Positions 10,378 to 19,434 of a stretch of DNA of 27,683 nucleotides are shown here, in pieces. The position numbers and the translations under genes were made by a program. The notes under the pieces are model-generated. The model ran no database searches. It was not told the DNA's origin and saw only the letters and a program-made list of their open reading frames with translations. Numbering within the stretch: the first letter of the stretch is position 1; each line of letters opens with the position of its first letter. Origin of the DNA: Porogramme epimiltina (Eukaryota; Basidiomycota; Agaricomycetes; Polyporales; Polyporaceae). The DNA lies in NCBI GenBank assembly GCA_900155495.1, contig FTLJ01000543.1, positions 1-27,683 on the forward strand, read 5' to 3'.

Positions 10378-11224
10378 AGGTGACTCACCCTAATCCGGTA
10401 GCCCTCACGACCGGGGGTGAGAAGCGTGACGGACCGGCCTCGACCGCGTTACTTCGGTTGTTGGGCGCCTAATTCTAGACCCTAGGTCGCGCGCGCGAGC
10501 CATCGCCGCGCGGGGTGGCCGCGCGAGGTGTTTTCCACCTTGGGCTGCGCCTGTTTCTCGACACGCTCGCAGAGTCAGATCAGCCCAACAATATTAGTAG
10601 AAATTATATACCTAGTACAGGGCCGAGAATGTGTACCATATATGAGAGCATGCAGCCTACTCACATCTGTAACAAGTATTCTCGCGGTGCGCGCGCATAG
10701 AGCCTACTAGAAGCTACATATCTTGCTCTAGGTCTCTAGTCTGGGTGCCTCTGAGCAAAACGTACGTGTGCAGGTCAAAAGAATTGTCCGTGAGCCATGC
10801 ATTCAAATACTTAATGAGCAACATACATTTGCGCCTCTCTAGTTACTACGAAGGCATAAATCATATTATATAGGGTCAACGCCCACCCCCCCACTGCCTG
10901 TATTCATACTTGCCCCCGCCCCCCACCTGCGTTCAAGAGGCGCGAGTGCTGCACGTGCACGCCGTGGGAAGGTGAGGGCAATGGAGGGGAAGGACGCGGG
11001 GGTGGGCGAGGAGGCGACGATGGCAGCGAGGGTGAAGCAGAGCTAGCCGGCCGGGATGCACGCAAGGAGTGGGGCGTGCTCGGCGTCGAATCAGCGCTCG
11101 AAGGCGAGCTCGGCGGTGGGTGCGAGCTTGAGCTCTATGAGGCAGATGTAGGGCCAGTCTATCCGGCACCAGTAGCTATACCTTCAACAACGCGCGCAAA
11201 GGGGGGGGCGCGAGATGGATGCGT

Positions 11225-11284
11225 GAGGGGGCGCGCGAGAGGGCGCGTGAAGGGGCGCGCGAAGGGGCGCGCGAGGGGGCGAGC
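11225..11284. repeat. 12-bp tandem repeat inside the transposon
   Basis: Five head-to-tail units of about GAAGGGGCGCGC, with one or two changes each, lie 130 bp inside the right end. Subterminal tandem repeats often occur in such elements and can bind transposase; that role is inference. Confidence 0.75.
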
Positions 11285-11387
11285 AGCGCGCGACTCGCAA
11301 GTCACGGTCTCGCATCATCAGTCACTCGGATCATCGGAAGGTCACGCCCGGGTAACGGCGCTTAGGCCGTCTCACGCCACGCCACGC

Positions 11388-11414
11388 CACGGGTGACTCG
11401 AGCTGAACAGGCCC
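11388..11414 (-). repeat. Right terminal inverted repeat
   Basis: The reverse complement begins GGGCCTGTTCAGCTCG and matches 10351-10377 at 26 of 27 positions. TGA follows directly. Confidence 0.85.
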
Positions 11415-11417
11415 TGA

Positions 11418-12293
11418 CTCAGTCGTGGACGGCGGGGAGCCCAGCGGTCCCTCGCGCCTCAGGGAAGCGGAACGCTGGCGGCGGTGATAGGCATACAGAC
11501 GCGCTGATTTGGGATCAGGGGGGATGACATGGCGATGTCGACGGTCGGGCTGGCCCTGCGCGGATGATCGACAAAAGCCTCCGCTTGGTTGGATCCGGAG
11601 GCGTGCGGGTAAGGAGCCGTCCGAACGTCTGGCTGTAGAGCTAGAGAGGCTACTTATACCTTGATTAGTGCCTATGTCGCCGCTTGTGGCGCCGAGCCCG
11701 GCGTTCAGTAGGATGTGGGCGCCTAGCCACTTTTTGTCGAGACGTCGTCGACCGTCGGGGCTAGCCCGACTGAGACCGCGACCGCCACGGTCGCCACTGT
11801 GCCCATGATCTTCCAAGTTCCCGCGTCCCCGCCCGTTGCTGTTCGAACTCTGCCCGCGGTCTCCCCGCGGGACGGCAGGATCCGGCGGGCGACGTCTTCG
11901 ACTTCTAGGGGCGCGAAGGCACCCCGTCGGTTTGATGACGCACACGGCGCCCGCGCGGTTCCAGGTAAAGCTGCGCCTTCCACTCGCCCGCCCACGTCCC
12001 GCTCAGCTCTCGCGGCAGGGCGTGCCTCACCTCAGGAGGCAGAGCCTCCTTTCCTCCCACAGGCCCCAACGCATTCAATATTCAGCCTTTGGTCGCCTTC
12101 GCGAACCCCCCTGCGTATCACATAGATACGAAGGTTAGCGTTGCTCCATCACATGCTTCCGAAGGCGCGGTCTGCTGATATCCACGCCCTCTGCGTTTCC
12201 CAAAGGCCGTTCCCCGAAAGCACTAGCCTGGTGGTGCCCTGTGCACTCACATCCAGCCCTGCCCTACCCACCCGCAAACCTTGCTCACCGACC
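11418..12293. other. Interval between the transposon and the amidase gene
   Basis: I see no clear gene. On the minus strand near 11800-11650 one frame reads TWKIMGTVATVAVAVSVGLA and ends just after a short A-run, while the overlapping frame goes on as KKWLGAHILLNAGLGATSG. This could be a frameshifted relic but matches nothing I know. The bases before 12294 should hold the amidase promoter. Confidence 0.4.
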
Positions 12294-14557
12294 ATGTTCT
12301 CTTCAGCGCACCGCCGCGCATGGTGCGCCGCCCCCCTATGTCGCCCGCCGCACGGGCCCTACCCAACTAGTTAGCTTAACGCTCCCCCTCCCTTCCCCTT
12401 TTACTACAGCGCCGCGAAACAGAAGGAGCGCGAGGAGCGCATCCGCAGCCTGCCCCCCGAGTACCACGCGCCGATCACGCTCGACGAGGAGCGCCTCCTC
12501 GGCCGCCCCGCGGCTGAGATCGTCGCCGCCGTGCAGGCGGGCACGCTCGCGCCCGCCGACGTGCTCCTCGCGTACGGCAAGAAGGCGCTCCGCGCGCACG
12601 CCGCGACCAACTGCCTCACCGAGGTGCTCATCGCGCATGAAGCCGAGCGCGCCAAGGAGCCCGCGGCGGGGGGCGCGTGGCAGGGCCCGCTCGCGGGGAT
12701 GCCCGTCTCGCTCAAGGACACGGTCGGCGTCGCGGGCGCGGACGCGTGCATCGGGTACTCGGCGTGGGCGGCGCGGCCGATGCCGCGCGACGCGCCGCTC
12801 GTGCGGCTCCTGCGCGACGCGGGCGCGCTGCCGTTCGTGAAGACGAACGTGCCGGTGACGCTGCTGTCGCTCGAGAGCGCGAACGACGTGTGGGGGCGCA
12901 CGACGAACCCGCACGGCCAGGCGTTCTCGCCCGGGGGCTCGACGGGCGGGGAGGCGGCGCTGCTGGCGTACGGCGGCTCGCGCTTGGGGGTTGGGACGGA
13001 CGTTGCGGGGTCGGTGCGCGCGCCTGCGTGAGTCCCTTCCTGTGCTTTTCCTCTTCCTGTCTGCATCTTGGCTAACGAGAGTGGGGCGGCGTGTTGCGCA
13101 CAGGCACTTTTCGGGAGTGTACACGGTCAAGGCGTCGATGCACCGGTTCATGAAGGGCGGGAACGCGACGAGCATGCCGGGGCAGGAGGGCATCCCCGCC
13201 GTGTACTCGCCGATGGCGCGCACGCTCGCTGACCTCGAGACGTTCTGGCGCGCCGTCGTCGGCATGAAGCCGTGGGAGTACGACCACTCGGTGAGCGCAC
13301 TTTGCGTCCTTCGCGCGGCACGCCGCGGCGGGCTTATTTTCGTGTCGCGCGACCCCGCTGCCCCCCATCCCCCATCTTCCCCACCCTCCTCCTATTTAGG
13401 TTCTGCCCCTCCCCTGGCGCGAAGTCGACCTGGCCGCCGGGAAGCCGATACGGTGGGGCGTGCTGTGGGACGATGGTGCGTCGTCTCGGACGCGCCGGGC
13501 TTCTTCTGTCTGCGCAGGCGTGATGATCGTGCTAATGCCCCCGTGCCTGCGCCTCCCATTCTCTGCGTCTCTATGACAGGCGTCGTCGCGCCCTCCCCGG
13601 CGTGCAGGCGCGCGCTGGAGACGGTCGTGACCGAGCTGAAGGCGCGCGGGCACGACGTCGTGGACCTGTGCGTGCCTTTTTTCCCTTCTCTCCCCGCGTC
13701 ACACGCTCGTTCCGCTCACGCCTGGCTTGGCTTTGTGTGCCCAGAGAGTCCCCGCCGAGCCCGCTCGAGGGCCTGATTCTGGGATCGCAGCTTCTCCTCT
13801 CGGAAGCCGGTGAGCCCGAGGCTCTGCTGCTCCCACTCCACTCTCCCCCTCATCCCCTCATCCTGCCTCACCCCGCAGGGAAAGTCTCGACAGGCCCCAT
13901 CCGGCGCGGCGAGTCCAACGACCCAGGCGTGGCCGCCGCGCGCCGGATGTTCGCCGCGCCGCGCCTGTACAAGCGCCTGTACGCGTGGTACCTGCGCGCG
14001 GTCGCGCGCGACGCGGCGTACGCGGCGCTCGTCGCGGGGTGGTCCGAGAAGACGACGGCGGAGCACCTCGCGCTGATCGCGCGGCGCGAGGCGTACCGCG
14101 AGCGGTGGTTCGAGCACCTGCGCGGCGCGGCGGTGGACTTTGTGCTGTGCGTCCCGAACGCGCTCCCTGCGACGCCGCATGGGGGCATGCGGGAGGGGTT
14201 TAAGGGGTGTGGGTATACGTTCTTGTGGAACATTGTGAGCCCTCACCCGATTCAGCTCTTTTCCTTCGCCTCTGACGGGACGTGTGGGCGCAGCTCGACT
14301 ACTCGGCGGGCGTGCTGCCCGTGACGCACGTGGACAAGGAGCTCGACGGGCTCGACAAGGCCTTCAAGCCGCGGAACGCGGTCGAGCGCGGGATGTACCG
14401 CATGTACGACGCTGACAAGATGCACGGGCTGCCGGTGGGCGTGCAGGTCGTCGGGAAGCGGCTCGAGGAGGAGAAGGTGCTCGAGGGCATGAAGCTCGTT
14501 GAGGGCGTGCTGCGGCAGGCGGGCAAGGCGTACGTGCTCCTCGAGACGACTGACTGA
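12294..14557 (+). CDS. Amidase-signature family hydrolase (fatty-acid-amide-hydrolase / acetamidase type)
   Basis: The enzyme hydrolyses a carboxamide to an acid plus ammonia or amine; the substrate cannot be told from sequence. Exons are 12294-12322, 12410-13027, 13104-13290, 13400-13475, 13580-13667, 13745-13809, 13879-14234 and 14294-14557, giving 560 residues, a normal length. The Ser-cisSer-Lys triad is complete: Lys112 in VSLKDTVGV, cis-Ser187 in SPGGSTGGEAALLA, and nucleophile Ser211 in GTDVAGSVRAPA. The 75- and 24-residue spacings equal those of mammalian FAAH (142, 217, 241). The start follows ACC and begins MFSSAHRRACAAKQKEREER after removal of an 87-bp intron. I see no signal peptide, so it is probably cytosolic. 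The gene ends YVLLETTD, and a broken copy of this end lies at 16986-17041. Confidence 0.93.
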
Positions 14558-15007
14558 GCGTGTATGCCCTGTGCGCTCGAGGCCGCAGCGAGCAGCGGCC
14601 ACTGTGTAATTGTACGGACGTGTGCGCGCGCTGTATTGGTACGTCTGTGTATGGATATCTGTTGCACTCTAGGCGATGCCGAAGTGAGCGACGCGTACAA
14701 CCCGCGTTGCAGACTTGCCGGTGAGCCTTGTCTCTCAACGACTGACGTTCGTGGGGGCGCTGACATACTAGTGGGCAGGTGAACGTAAGACAGAGCGGCG
14801 TTTGAATGTCACAATGCCTCCCTGGCATAGGGAGAGGCGTCCGCCCACGACGAATACGTCAAATATGATGCGTCTCGTGCACGCTCAAGAGCATATCCTA
14901 TGTCAAAATCTACTGTCTCAAAGAGTAGGGCGTACCTAAGGAGCTCTCCATATACGTGAATGCACCTGTGGCTAGTTCTTGGCCTTTTGGCATGTCGTTT
15001 GATGACA

Positions 15008-15071
15008 TTCTGACGACGCAGACGCCAACCATTCTCGACACCGTCACCTAAGCACGTCGTTGCGTATATAT
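15008..15071 (+). promoter_or_regulatory. Core promoter module of hydrophobin A1
   Basis: The motif TTCTGACGACGCAGAC (15008-15023) lies 41 bp before a TATATAT box (15065-15071), which starts 78 bp before the ATG. The same arrangement occurs ahead of the other three hydrophobins. Confidence 0.65.
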
Positions 15072-15142
15072 GGCCCTTCTGGTCCGCCCACATTCAAACC
15101 AGCAACGAAGACAGCCGTATAGCTCCAGCATCCCACGCCAAT

Positions 15143-15593
15143 ATGTTCACCAAGCTTATTGCCTTCGTCTTCTCTGCCACCATCCTTGCCGCCGCCACTC
15201 CCGTGCCTCAAGTTTCATCCTCTCAGTGTAGCGCAGCAACACTCCAATGCTGCATTAGCATCGAGGACTCTTCCTCGCCGCCTGCTGCTGCAATCTTCGC
15301 GCTCCTCGGCATCATTAATCCAGGGGGACTCGCTGGATTCCAGTGCAGCCCCGTTAGTGTAATAGGTCTTGGAACGACCCCATGGTGCGTTCTCGGCTCC
15401 TTTGTGACAGGTTAGGGTATTCTAATGGTCCATTTAACGCCTTTGTATACTCGATAGCCCGGGCATTCTTGCTTGTTGCCAGACGATCTTCGCAGGTGAG
15501 TGCTACCTCTCCAAATATCTAGGTAATACTGACGTTATGCTGGCTCGTCCAGGCGGGCTAATCGCGTTCCCGTGTGTTCCCGTGACCATCTAG
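15143..15593 (+). CDS. Class I hydrophobin A1
   Basis: A small secreted amphipathic protein of the kind that self-assembles into water-repellent layers on hyphae and fruiting bodies. Exons are 15143-15384, 15458-15495 and 15553-15593, giving 106 residues. It has a signal peptide (MFTKLIAFVFSATILAAA) and the full eight-cysteine pattern: C-x6-CC-x30-C-x13-C-x5-CC-x12-C, with five residues after the last Cys. The long third spacing marks class I. Introns fall in phase 2 within the fifth Cys codon and in phase 1 at the Gly after the CC motif, as in the other three copies. Its partner is A2; 32 of the first 37 residues are identical. A 50-bp intron-like sequence follows the stop. Confidence 0.95.
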
Positions 15594-15607
15594 ACGTCGA
15601 TATCAGG

Positions 15608-15657
15608 GTAAGTAAAATACTGACACTCGTGTGTGCTGAGCAATACTGATAATCCAG
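15608..15657 (+). other. Putative 3'-UTR intron of hydrophobin A1
   Basis: A GTAAGT donor starts 15 bp after the stop codon. A CTGAT branch-like site and a CCAG acceptor follow, giving 50 bp. A2 has a 50-bp counterpart at the same place. The donor lies within 50 bp of the stop, too near to be expected to trigger nonsense-mediated decay. Confidence 0.5.
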
Positions 15658-16006
15658 CCTAGGTCACTGCTCGTCATTGTGTCCCCAACGCGTCGATGCG
15701 GTAGATATATGTGTACGCTCACAGAGCTGTATCGTCCCAACTAAAGTTGATGCTGGATAGTCGTGAGGGTGTGTCGGTGTAGGTGGATAAAGCGTATGCG
15801 TGCTTAAGATGACTGATTTAGCAGGTCTGGAATCGGCTTGTTCAGCATGTTGTCGGTAAACATGTTTTACTTACTCCCAAAACGATGTGGAGGTGCGCAC
15901 TATATGCGCCTCCACGTTACATGTGAGTTTCGTGTCCTATTGTCTGGCATTCGTGGGATACGCTTACATGGAGGGTTAGACGGGTGGACGTAAACAGAGA
16001 CAGTTT

Positions 16007-16080
16007 CGACATTCACGGCATAGTAGGTCGTGTTTGGTCCCTGGCCGAGGGACCCAAGGGCGGTCCTGCCGTGAATGTCG
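16007..16080. repeat. Nested inverted repeat (possible stem-loop)
   Basis: CGACATTCACGGCA (16007-16020) is perfectly inverted at 16067-16080. Inside its 46-bp loop a second perfect pair, GGTCCCT/AGGGACC (16036-16042 and 16048-16054), surrounds GGCCG. It lies about 280 bp upstream of hydrophobin B1. I see no matching pair of arms in the corresponding region upstream of B2. Confidence 0.6.
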
Positions 16081-16222
16081 CATCCCTTGTTCCATTGTTG
16101 AGCCCTGTGCTAAAGAGAGAGCGATATAGCCCACGTTCAATGGCCTACCTCCGCCATAAGGCCCTACGCATCTTTAGGTGTTGGATGTTGACACTTGGAA
16201 TTTGACAGGCCGTTGGGTGGCG

Positions 16223-16284
16223 TTCCGATGACACAGGCGGCGAGTGCACTGAGTGTTGCTCGCGCTCTCCATGGAGTATATATT
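16223..16284 (+). promoter_or_regulatory. Core promoter module of hydrophobin B1
   Basis: TTCCGATGACACAGGC (16223-16238) is followed after 38 bp by TATATATT (16277-16284), which starts 87 bp before the ATG. The 16-mer is identical upstream of B2. Confidence 0.65.
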
Positions 16285-16363
16285 ACTCTTGTTTCACCCT
16301 CAGACACCCCACGCATCTAGCGAAGCGGTCATCAGATTCAAGACCCCGGATTTGCGCGCCGAC

Positions 16364-16825
16364 ATGTTCTCCAAATTCGCCGCCTTCGCCCTTTCGGTGA
16401 CCATCCTTGCTGCCGCCACCCCCGCTCCCCAGACCTCATCCATACAGTGCACTCTGGAGTCGATCAGGTGCTGCAAGGAGATTGAAGACTCCTCATCGCC
16501 GTCTATAACGGCGCTCTACCCGTCCCTCGGCATTACTCCCATTCTCCCAGGAGTACCGGTGGGAGTGTCATGTGCTCCTATTGATCTGACCGCTGTCGCA
16601 TCGACGAGGCAATGGTATGTAGGGTGCAAGGTGCTGTATCAATGATACATCTACTAATTTATCCTCTCTTCAACAGCACCGCCAACCTCGTCTGTTGCAA
16701 AACTATCCTCGATGGTACGTGCCGCCGTCTTGAAGATCTATGAAAGCAGTATTGTTGACATTGTGCGTGTCTGCTCAGGTGGGCTTATTGCCTTCCCATG
16801 CGTACCAATCACCCTCAGCGGCTGA
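16364..16825 (+). CDS. Class I hydrophobin B1
   Basis: Exons are 16364-16614, 16677-16714 and 16779-16825, giving 111 residues. The signal peptide is MFSKFAAFALSVTILAAA. The cysteines run QCTLESIRCC, then VSCAPIDL, then WCTANLVCC, then FPCVPITLSG at the C-terminus, so all eight are present with class I spacing. Intron positions and phases equal those of A1, but the signal peptide and first Cys segment resemble B2 far more (30 of the first 37 residues identical). It is 0.8 kb after A1 on the same strand with its own TATA box. The role is inferred from the family: a secreted surface-coat protein. Confidence 0.95.
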
Positions 16826-16985
16826 ACGTTCAGAGTCGAGGTAAGAGGTAAGGCGTCAGAGCTCTCGCTTTCGAATCTGGACTAAAGACAAAGACCAGTA
16901 TGTCTAACGCTGGTTGCGTTCAACACCTGCGTTGAACTACGAACGTGTCGAAGACAGTTGGCAATCGTGTTATACTGTCCGGGGT

Positions 16986-17041
16986 GGAGTACTAAGGCTG
17001 GAGTCTGGATGTATGTCGTGTTCCTCGAGACAACCGATTGA
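16986..17041 (+). pseudogene. Frameshifted relic of the amidase 3' end
   Basis: Bases 16986-16997 read GVLR, then after a frame change 17012-17041 reads YVVFLETTD and stop. The intact amidase ends GVLRQAGKAYVLLETTD and stop. Weaker similarity (RVED against RLEE) may reach back to about 16905. The next 250 bp also resemble the amidase 3' flank. The fragment has no promoter or catalytic part and is a by-product of the tandem duplication. Confidence 0.75.
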
Positions 17042-17520
17042 GCTCGCGCCCCGTCCGACCGAGGCCGCCGCGAGCGGTGATGATGGTGGCCCTGGTACCT
17101 CATGGCCCTCAAGCCTTGTGTGATTGCCATTACAGACGTGTATGCGTGCTGTGTTAATACACCTGTGCATGAATATTTATTACATTCTAGGTGACGCGGT
17201 CGTGGGCGGTGTGCGCACTATCCGCGTAGCGAACTTGTTACCAGTGAGTCCTATCCTTCAACGACTGACGTTCGTGGGGTGCGCTAACATAATGTTGGCA
17301 GATGAACGTAAGCCGGGACGGCGTTTTAATGTCATAGTTTGCACTACTGTTCTCCATGGCATGAGAGGAGGCGTTCGTCTGAAATACCATGCGTCTCGTG
17401 CCACACTCAAGAACATGTCCTATGTCAGAATCTGCGGCTTTTGAGGGCGGGTCGTATCCAAGGTACTCAATATTGATAACGGTGACTCGCGGCTAGTTCT
17501 TGGCAGGTCGCTTCGTGACA

Positions 17521-17584
17521 TTCCGACGACACAGGCACCAACCACTCTCGATACTGTCACCTGAGCACGTCGTCGCATATATAT
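17521..17584 (+). promoter_or_regulatory. Core promoter module of hydrophobin A2
   Basis: TTCCGACGACACAGGC (17521-17536) comes 41 bp before TATATAT (17578-17584), which starts 88 bp before the ATG. Confidence 0.65.
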
Positions 17585-17665
17585 TGTCCTTCTGGACAGC
17601 ACATCTCTAAAGCAGCAACGAAGGTTCTCCAAATAGCTGTCGAATCCGAGGATCCCCACGTCAAT

Positions 17666-18131
17666 ATGCTTCCCAAGCTCATCGCCTTCGCAGTCTCTGC
17701 CACCATCCTTGCCGCCGCCACCCCCGTGCCTCAGACTTCATCCTCGCAATGTAGCGCAGCAACGCTCCAATGTTGCAACAGCATCGAATCTTCCTCCACG
17801 CCGTCCGTGGCGTTGCTCTACCAGCTCCTTGGCATCGCTAATCCGGGAGGGATCCCTACTGGAATTAGTTGCAGCCCTGTTAGTATCATAGGTGTGGGAC
17901 AGGCCACATGGTACGTTCTCAACTTCAGCATAACACTGTAGTATCCTCTAACCGACCGTTAAACTCTTTTGTGTACCCATCAGCTCGGCCACTCTTGCTT
18001 GTTGCCAGACAGTCATCGCGGGTGAGTACTATCTTTAGTATATCTAGGCATCATTACAACATGTTGACATTATGCTGGCTCGTTCAGGCGGGTTAATCCC
18101 CTTCCCGTGTGTCCCTGTCTCTATCATCTGA
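17666..18131 (+). CDS. Class I hydrophobin A2
   Basis: Exons are 17666-17910, 17984-18021 and 18088-18131, giving 108 residues. The signal peptide is MLPKLIAFAVSATILAAA. All eight cysteines are present: QCSAATLQCC, ISCSPVSI, WCSATLACC and FPCVPVSII. It is the partner of A1, sharing the SSSQCSAATLQCC segment, intron 1 length (73 bp), promoter and 3' flank including the 50-bp intron-like element. The function is inferred from the family. Divergence from A1 lies mainly in the loop between the CC pair and the fourth Cys. Confidence 0.95.
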
Positions 18132-18145
18132 GCGATGATATCAGG

Positions 18146-18195
18146 GTAAGCAGACCATTGACGCTCGTATGTACCAAGTCATCCTGATCATCTAG
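18146..18195 (+). other. Putative 3'-UTR intron of hydrophobin A2
   Basis: A GTAAGC donor, a CTGAT branch-like site and a CTAG acceptor give 50 bp, the same length and place as after A1. An alternative acceptor CAG lies 5 bp further on. Confidence 0.45.
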
Positions 18196-18782
18196 TTCAG
18201 GTTGCTGTTCGTCATTGTGTCCCCAAGGACCCGGTATATGTGCATACAGGGTTGTATTCCCTACAGTATAGCAATCAAAGTTGATCACGAGCAGTTGTGT
18301 GGTTGTACTAGGGTGACTGAGATGTGCATGTGCTTGAGACGACTGATCAAGCCAGGCATGAAACCTGTCGGTTCTGTGCGGTGTCGTTAAGCATGTGCAT
18401 ATTTTGCCTTCTGCTCGAACAATGTGGAGGCGGAGGCGCACTATATGCGTCTTAGTGAGGCTACTGGTGATTCCCGTGTCTCATGGTTTGACGTTCGTGG
18501 GATGCAATTGTAACGAGGGGCCCGCGGGCGGACATACTCAGAGACAGCATTTGAAACTCACAAGTGTATGTTATTATTCGTCTCCAACCGAAGGACCCAA
18601 GGACTATGCTGCACTCACGACGACATCACAGCCCGTTTTCCACAAGACGTTTTTGTTGAATTACGTCCTGAAGAGCCCACGTTCAGTGGACTATCTCCAT
18701 TGTGAAGTCTTATACATCATTAGGTGTACGTTTGACGATGTTGTTTATTGACACTTGGGATGTGGCAGGGCGTGGCGTGGCG

Positions 18783-18844
18783 TTCCGATGACACAGGCAT
18801 CAAGTGCGCTCAGTGTCACTCCTACTCTTCATGGAGAGTATATT
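18783..18844 (+). promoter_or_regulatory. Core promoter module of hydrophobin B2
   Basis: TTCCGATGACACAGGC (18783-18798) is followed after 40 bp by TATATT (18839-18844), which starts 91 bp before the ATG. Confidence 0.65.
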
Positions 18845-18929
18845 GCTCTCGTTCTGGGTTGGAGGATACCCCACATCCTCAGTGAAGACCTTCTAAACAG
18901 CCATCGGATTCAAGAACCTGCGCGTCAAC

Positions 18930-19434
18930 ATGTTCTCTAAGTTCGCCGCCTTCGCCCTCTCGGCGACTGTCCTCGCTGCTGCCACCCCAGCTCCCCAGAC
19001 CTCATCCGTACAGTGCAACCCGGAATCGCTCCTGTGCTGTCAGGAGATCTTGAACTCCGCCACGCCGACTGCAAGGGGACTCGCCGCGAACTACGGCGTG
19101 GCATCTCTTCCACCGTTAGTGCTAGTGGGGTTCTCATGCGCTCCTGCTAGTCCGGCCGTTGCCGCATCGACGGGACAATGGTATGCCTTCATTTATCATT
19201 CATCTAAGAGTGAAGGGTGTGATATTAATGTACCATTCTGTGTCTTTGTCTCTTACTCAACAGCACACCCCAACAGGCTAACGGCGGCCTCGCCTGTTGT
19301 GAAACTATCGTCGATGGTAAGTGACACTGCCCCGCAGTTCTTAATACGACAAGGACAATATTGTTGAAGCCATATATATCTGCTCAGGCGGGGCTGTTGC
19401 CTTCCCATGCGTACGAGCAATGGCTTTCGATTGA
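18930..19434 (+). CDS. Class I hydrophobin B2, divergent
   Basis: Exons are 18930-19180, 19264-19316 and 19388-19434, giving 116 residues. The signal peptide is MFSKFAAFALSATVLAAA. Eight cysteines are present, but the fifth is ten residues from the second CC pair (CTPQQANGGLACC) where the other copies have five. The extra 15 bp lie at the start of exon 2. No alternative acceptor restores the usual spacing in frame. The C-terminus is FPCVRAMAFD instead of FPCVP-type tails. Introns keep phases 2 and 1. It is either a functional variant with a longer loop or a copy under relaxed selection. Its stop lies about 580 bp from the end of the convergent fimbrin gene. Confidence 0.88.

Larger units (their letters stand above)
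10351..11414. mobile_element. Non-autonomous terminal-inverted-repeat transposon, PIF/Harbinger-like
   Basis: The left end (10351-10377) and the reverse complement of the right end (11388-11414) match at 26 of 27 bases, starting GGGCCTGTTCAGCTCG. The trinucleotide TGA sits directly outside both ends (10348-10350 and 11415-11417), as expected of a 3-bp target duplication. GGGCCTGTT termini with 3-bp duplications are typical of PIF/Harbinger and Tourist-like elements. The 1064-bp interior has no transposase-like frame, an AT-rich block (about 10575-10900) and a 12-bp tandem repeat, so the copy would need a transposase from elsewhere. The superfamily rests on termini alone. Confidence 0.75.
14520..16825 (+). 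repeat. Segmental duplication, unit 1 (amidase tail + hydrophobins A1 and B1)
   Basis: This block is repeated, diverged, at about 16986-19434. Landmarks match in order: the amidase 3' end, a TGACGTTCGTGGG block (14743-14755) exactly 400 bp before the A1 start codon, the A1 promoter, gene and 3' flank, then the B1 promoter and gene. The left boundary lies inside the last amidase exon and is approximate. Confidence 0.8.
16986..19434 (+). repeat. Segmental duplication, unit 2 (amidase relic + hydrophobins A2 and B2)
   Basis: This is the diverged second copy of the block at 14520-16825. Order and spacing are kept: the amidase relic, a TGACGTTCGTGGG block at 17266-17278 again exactly 400 bp before the A2 ATG, A2, another such block at 18489-18501, and B2. 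The left edge could extend to about 16905. Confidence 0.8.

Noticed and set aside
12241..12840. Arg/Ser-rich 199-codon frame over the amidase exons
   Set aside because: It is out of frame with the amidase, whose catalytic motifs and splice sites are clear.
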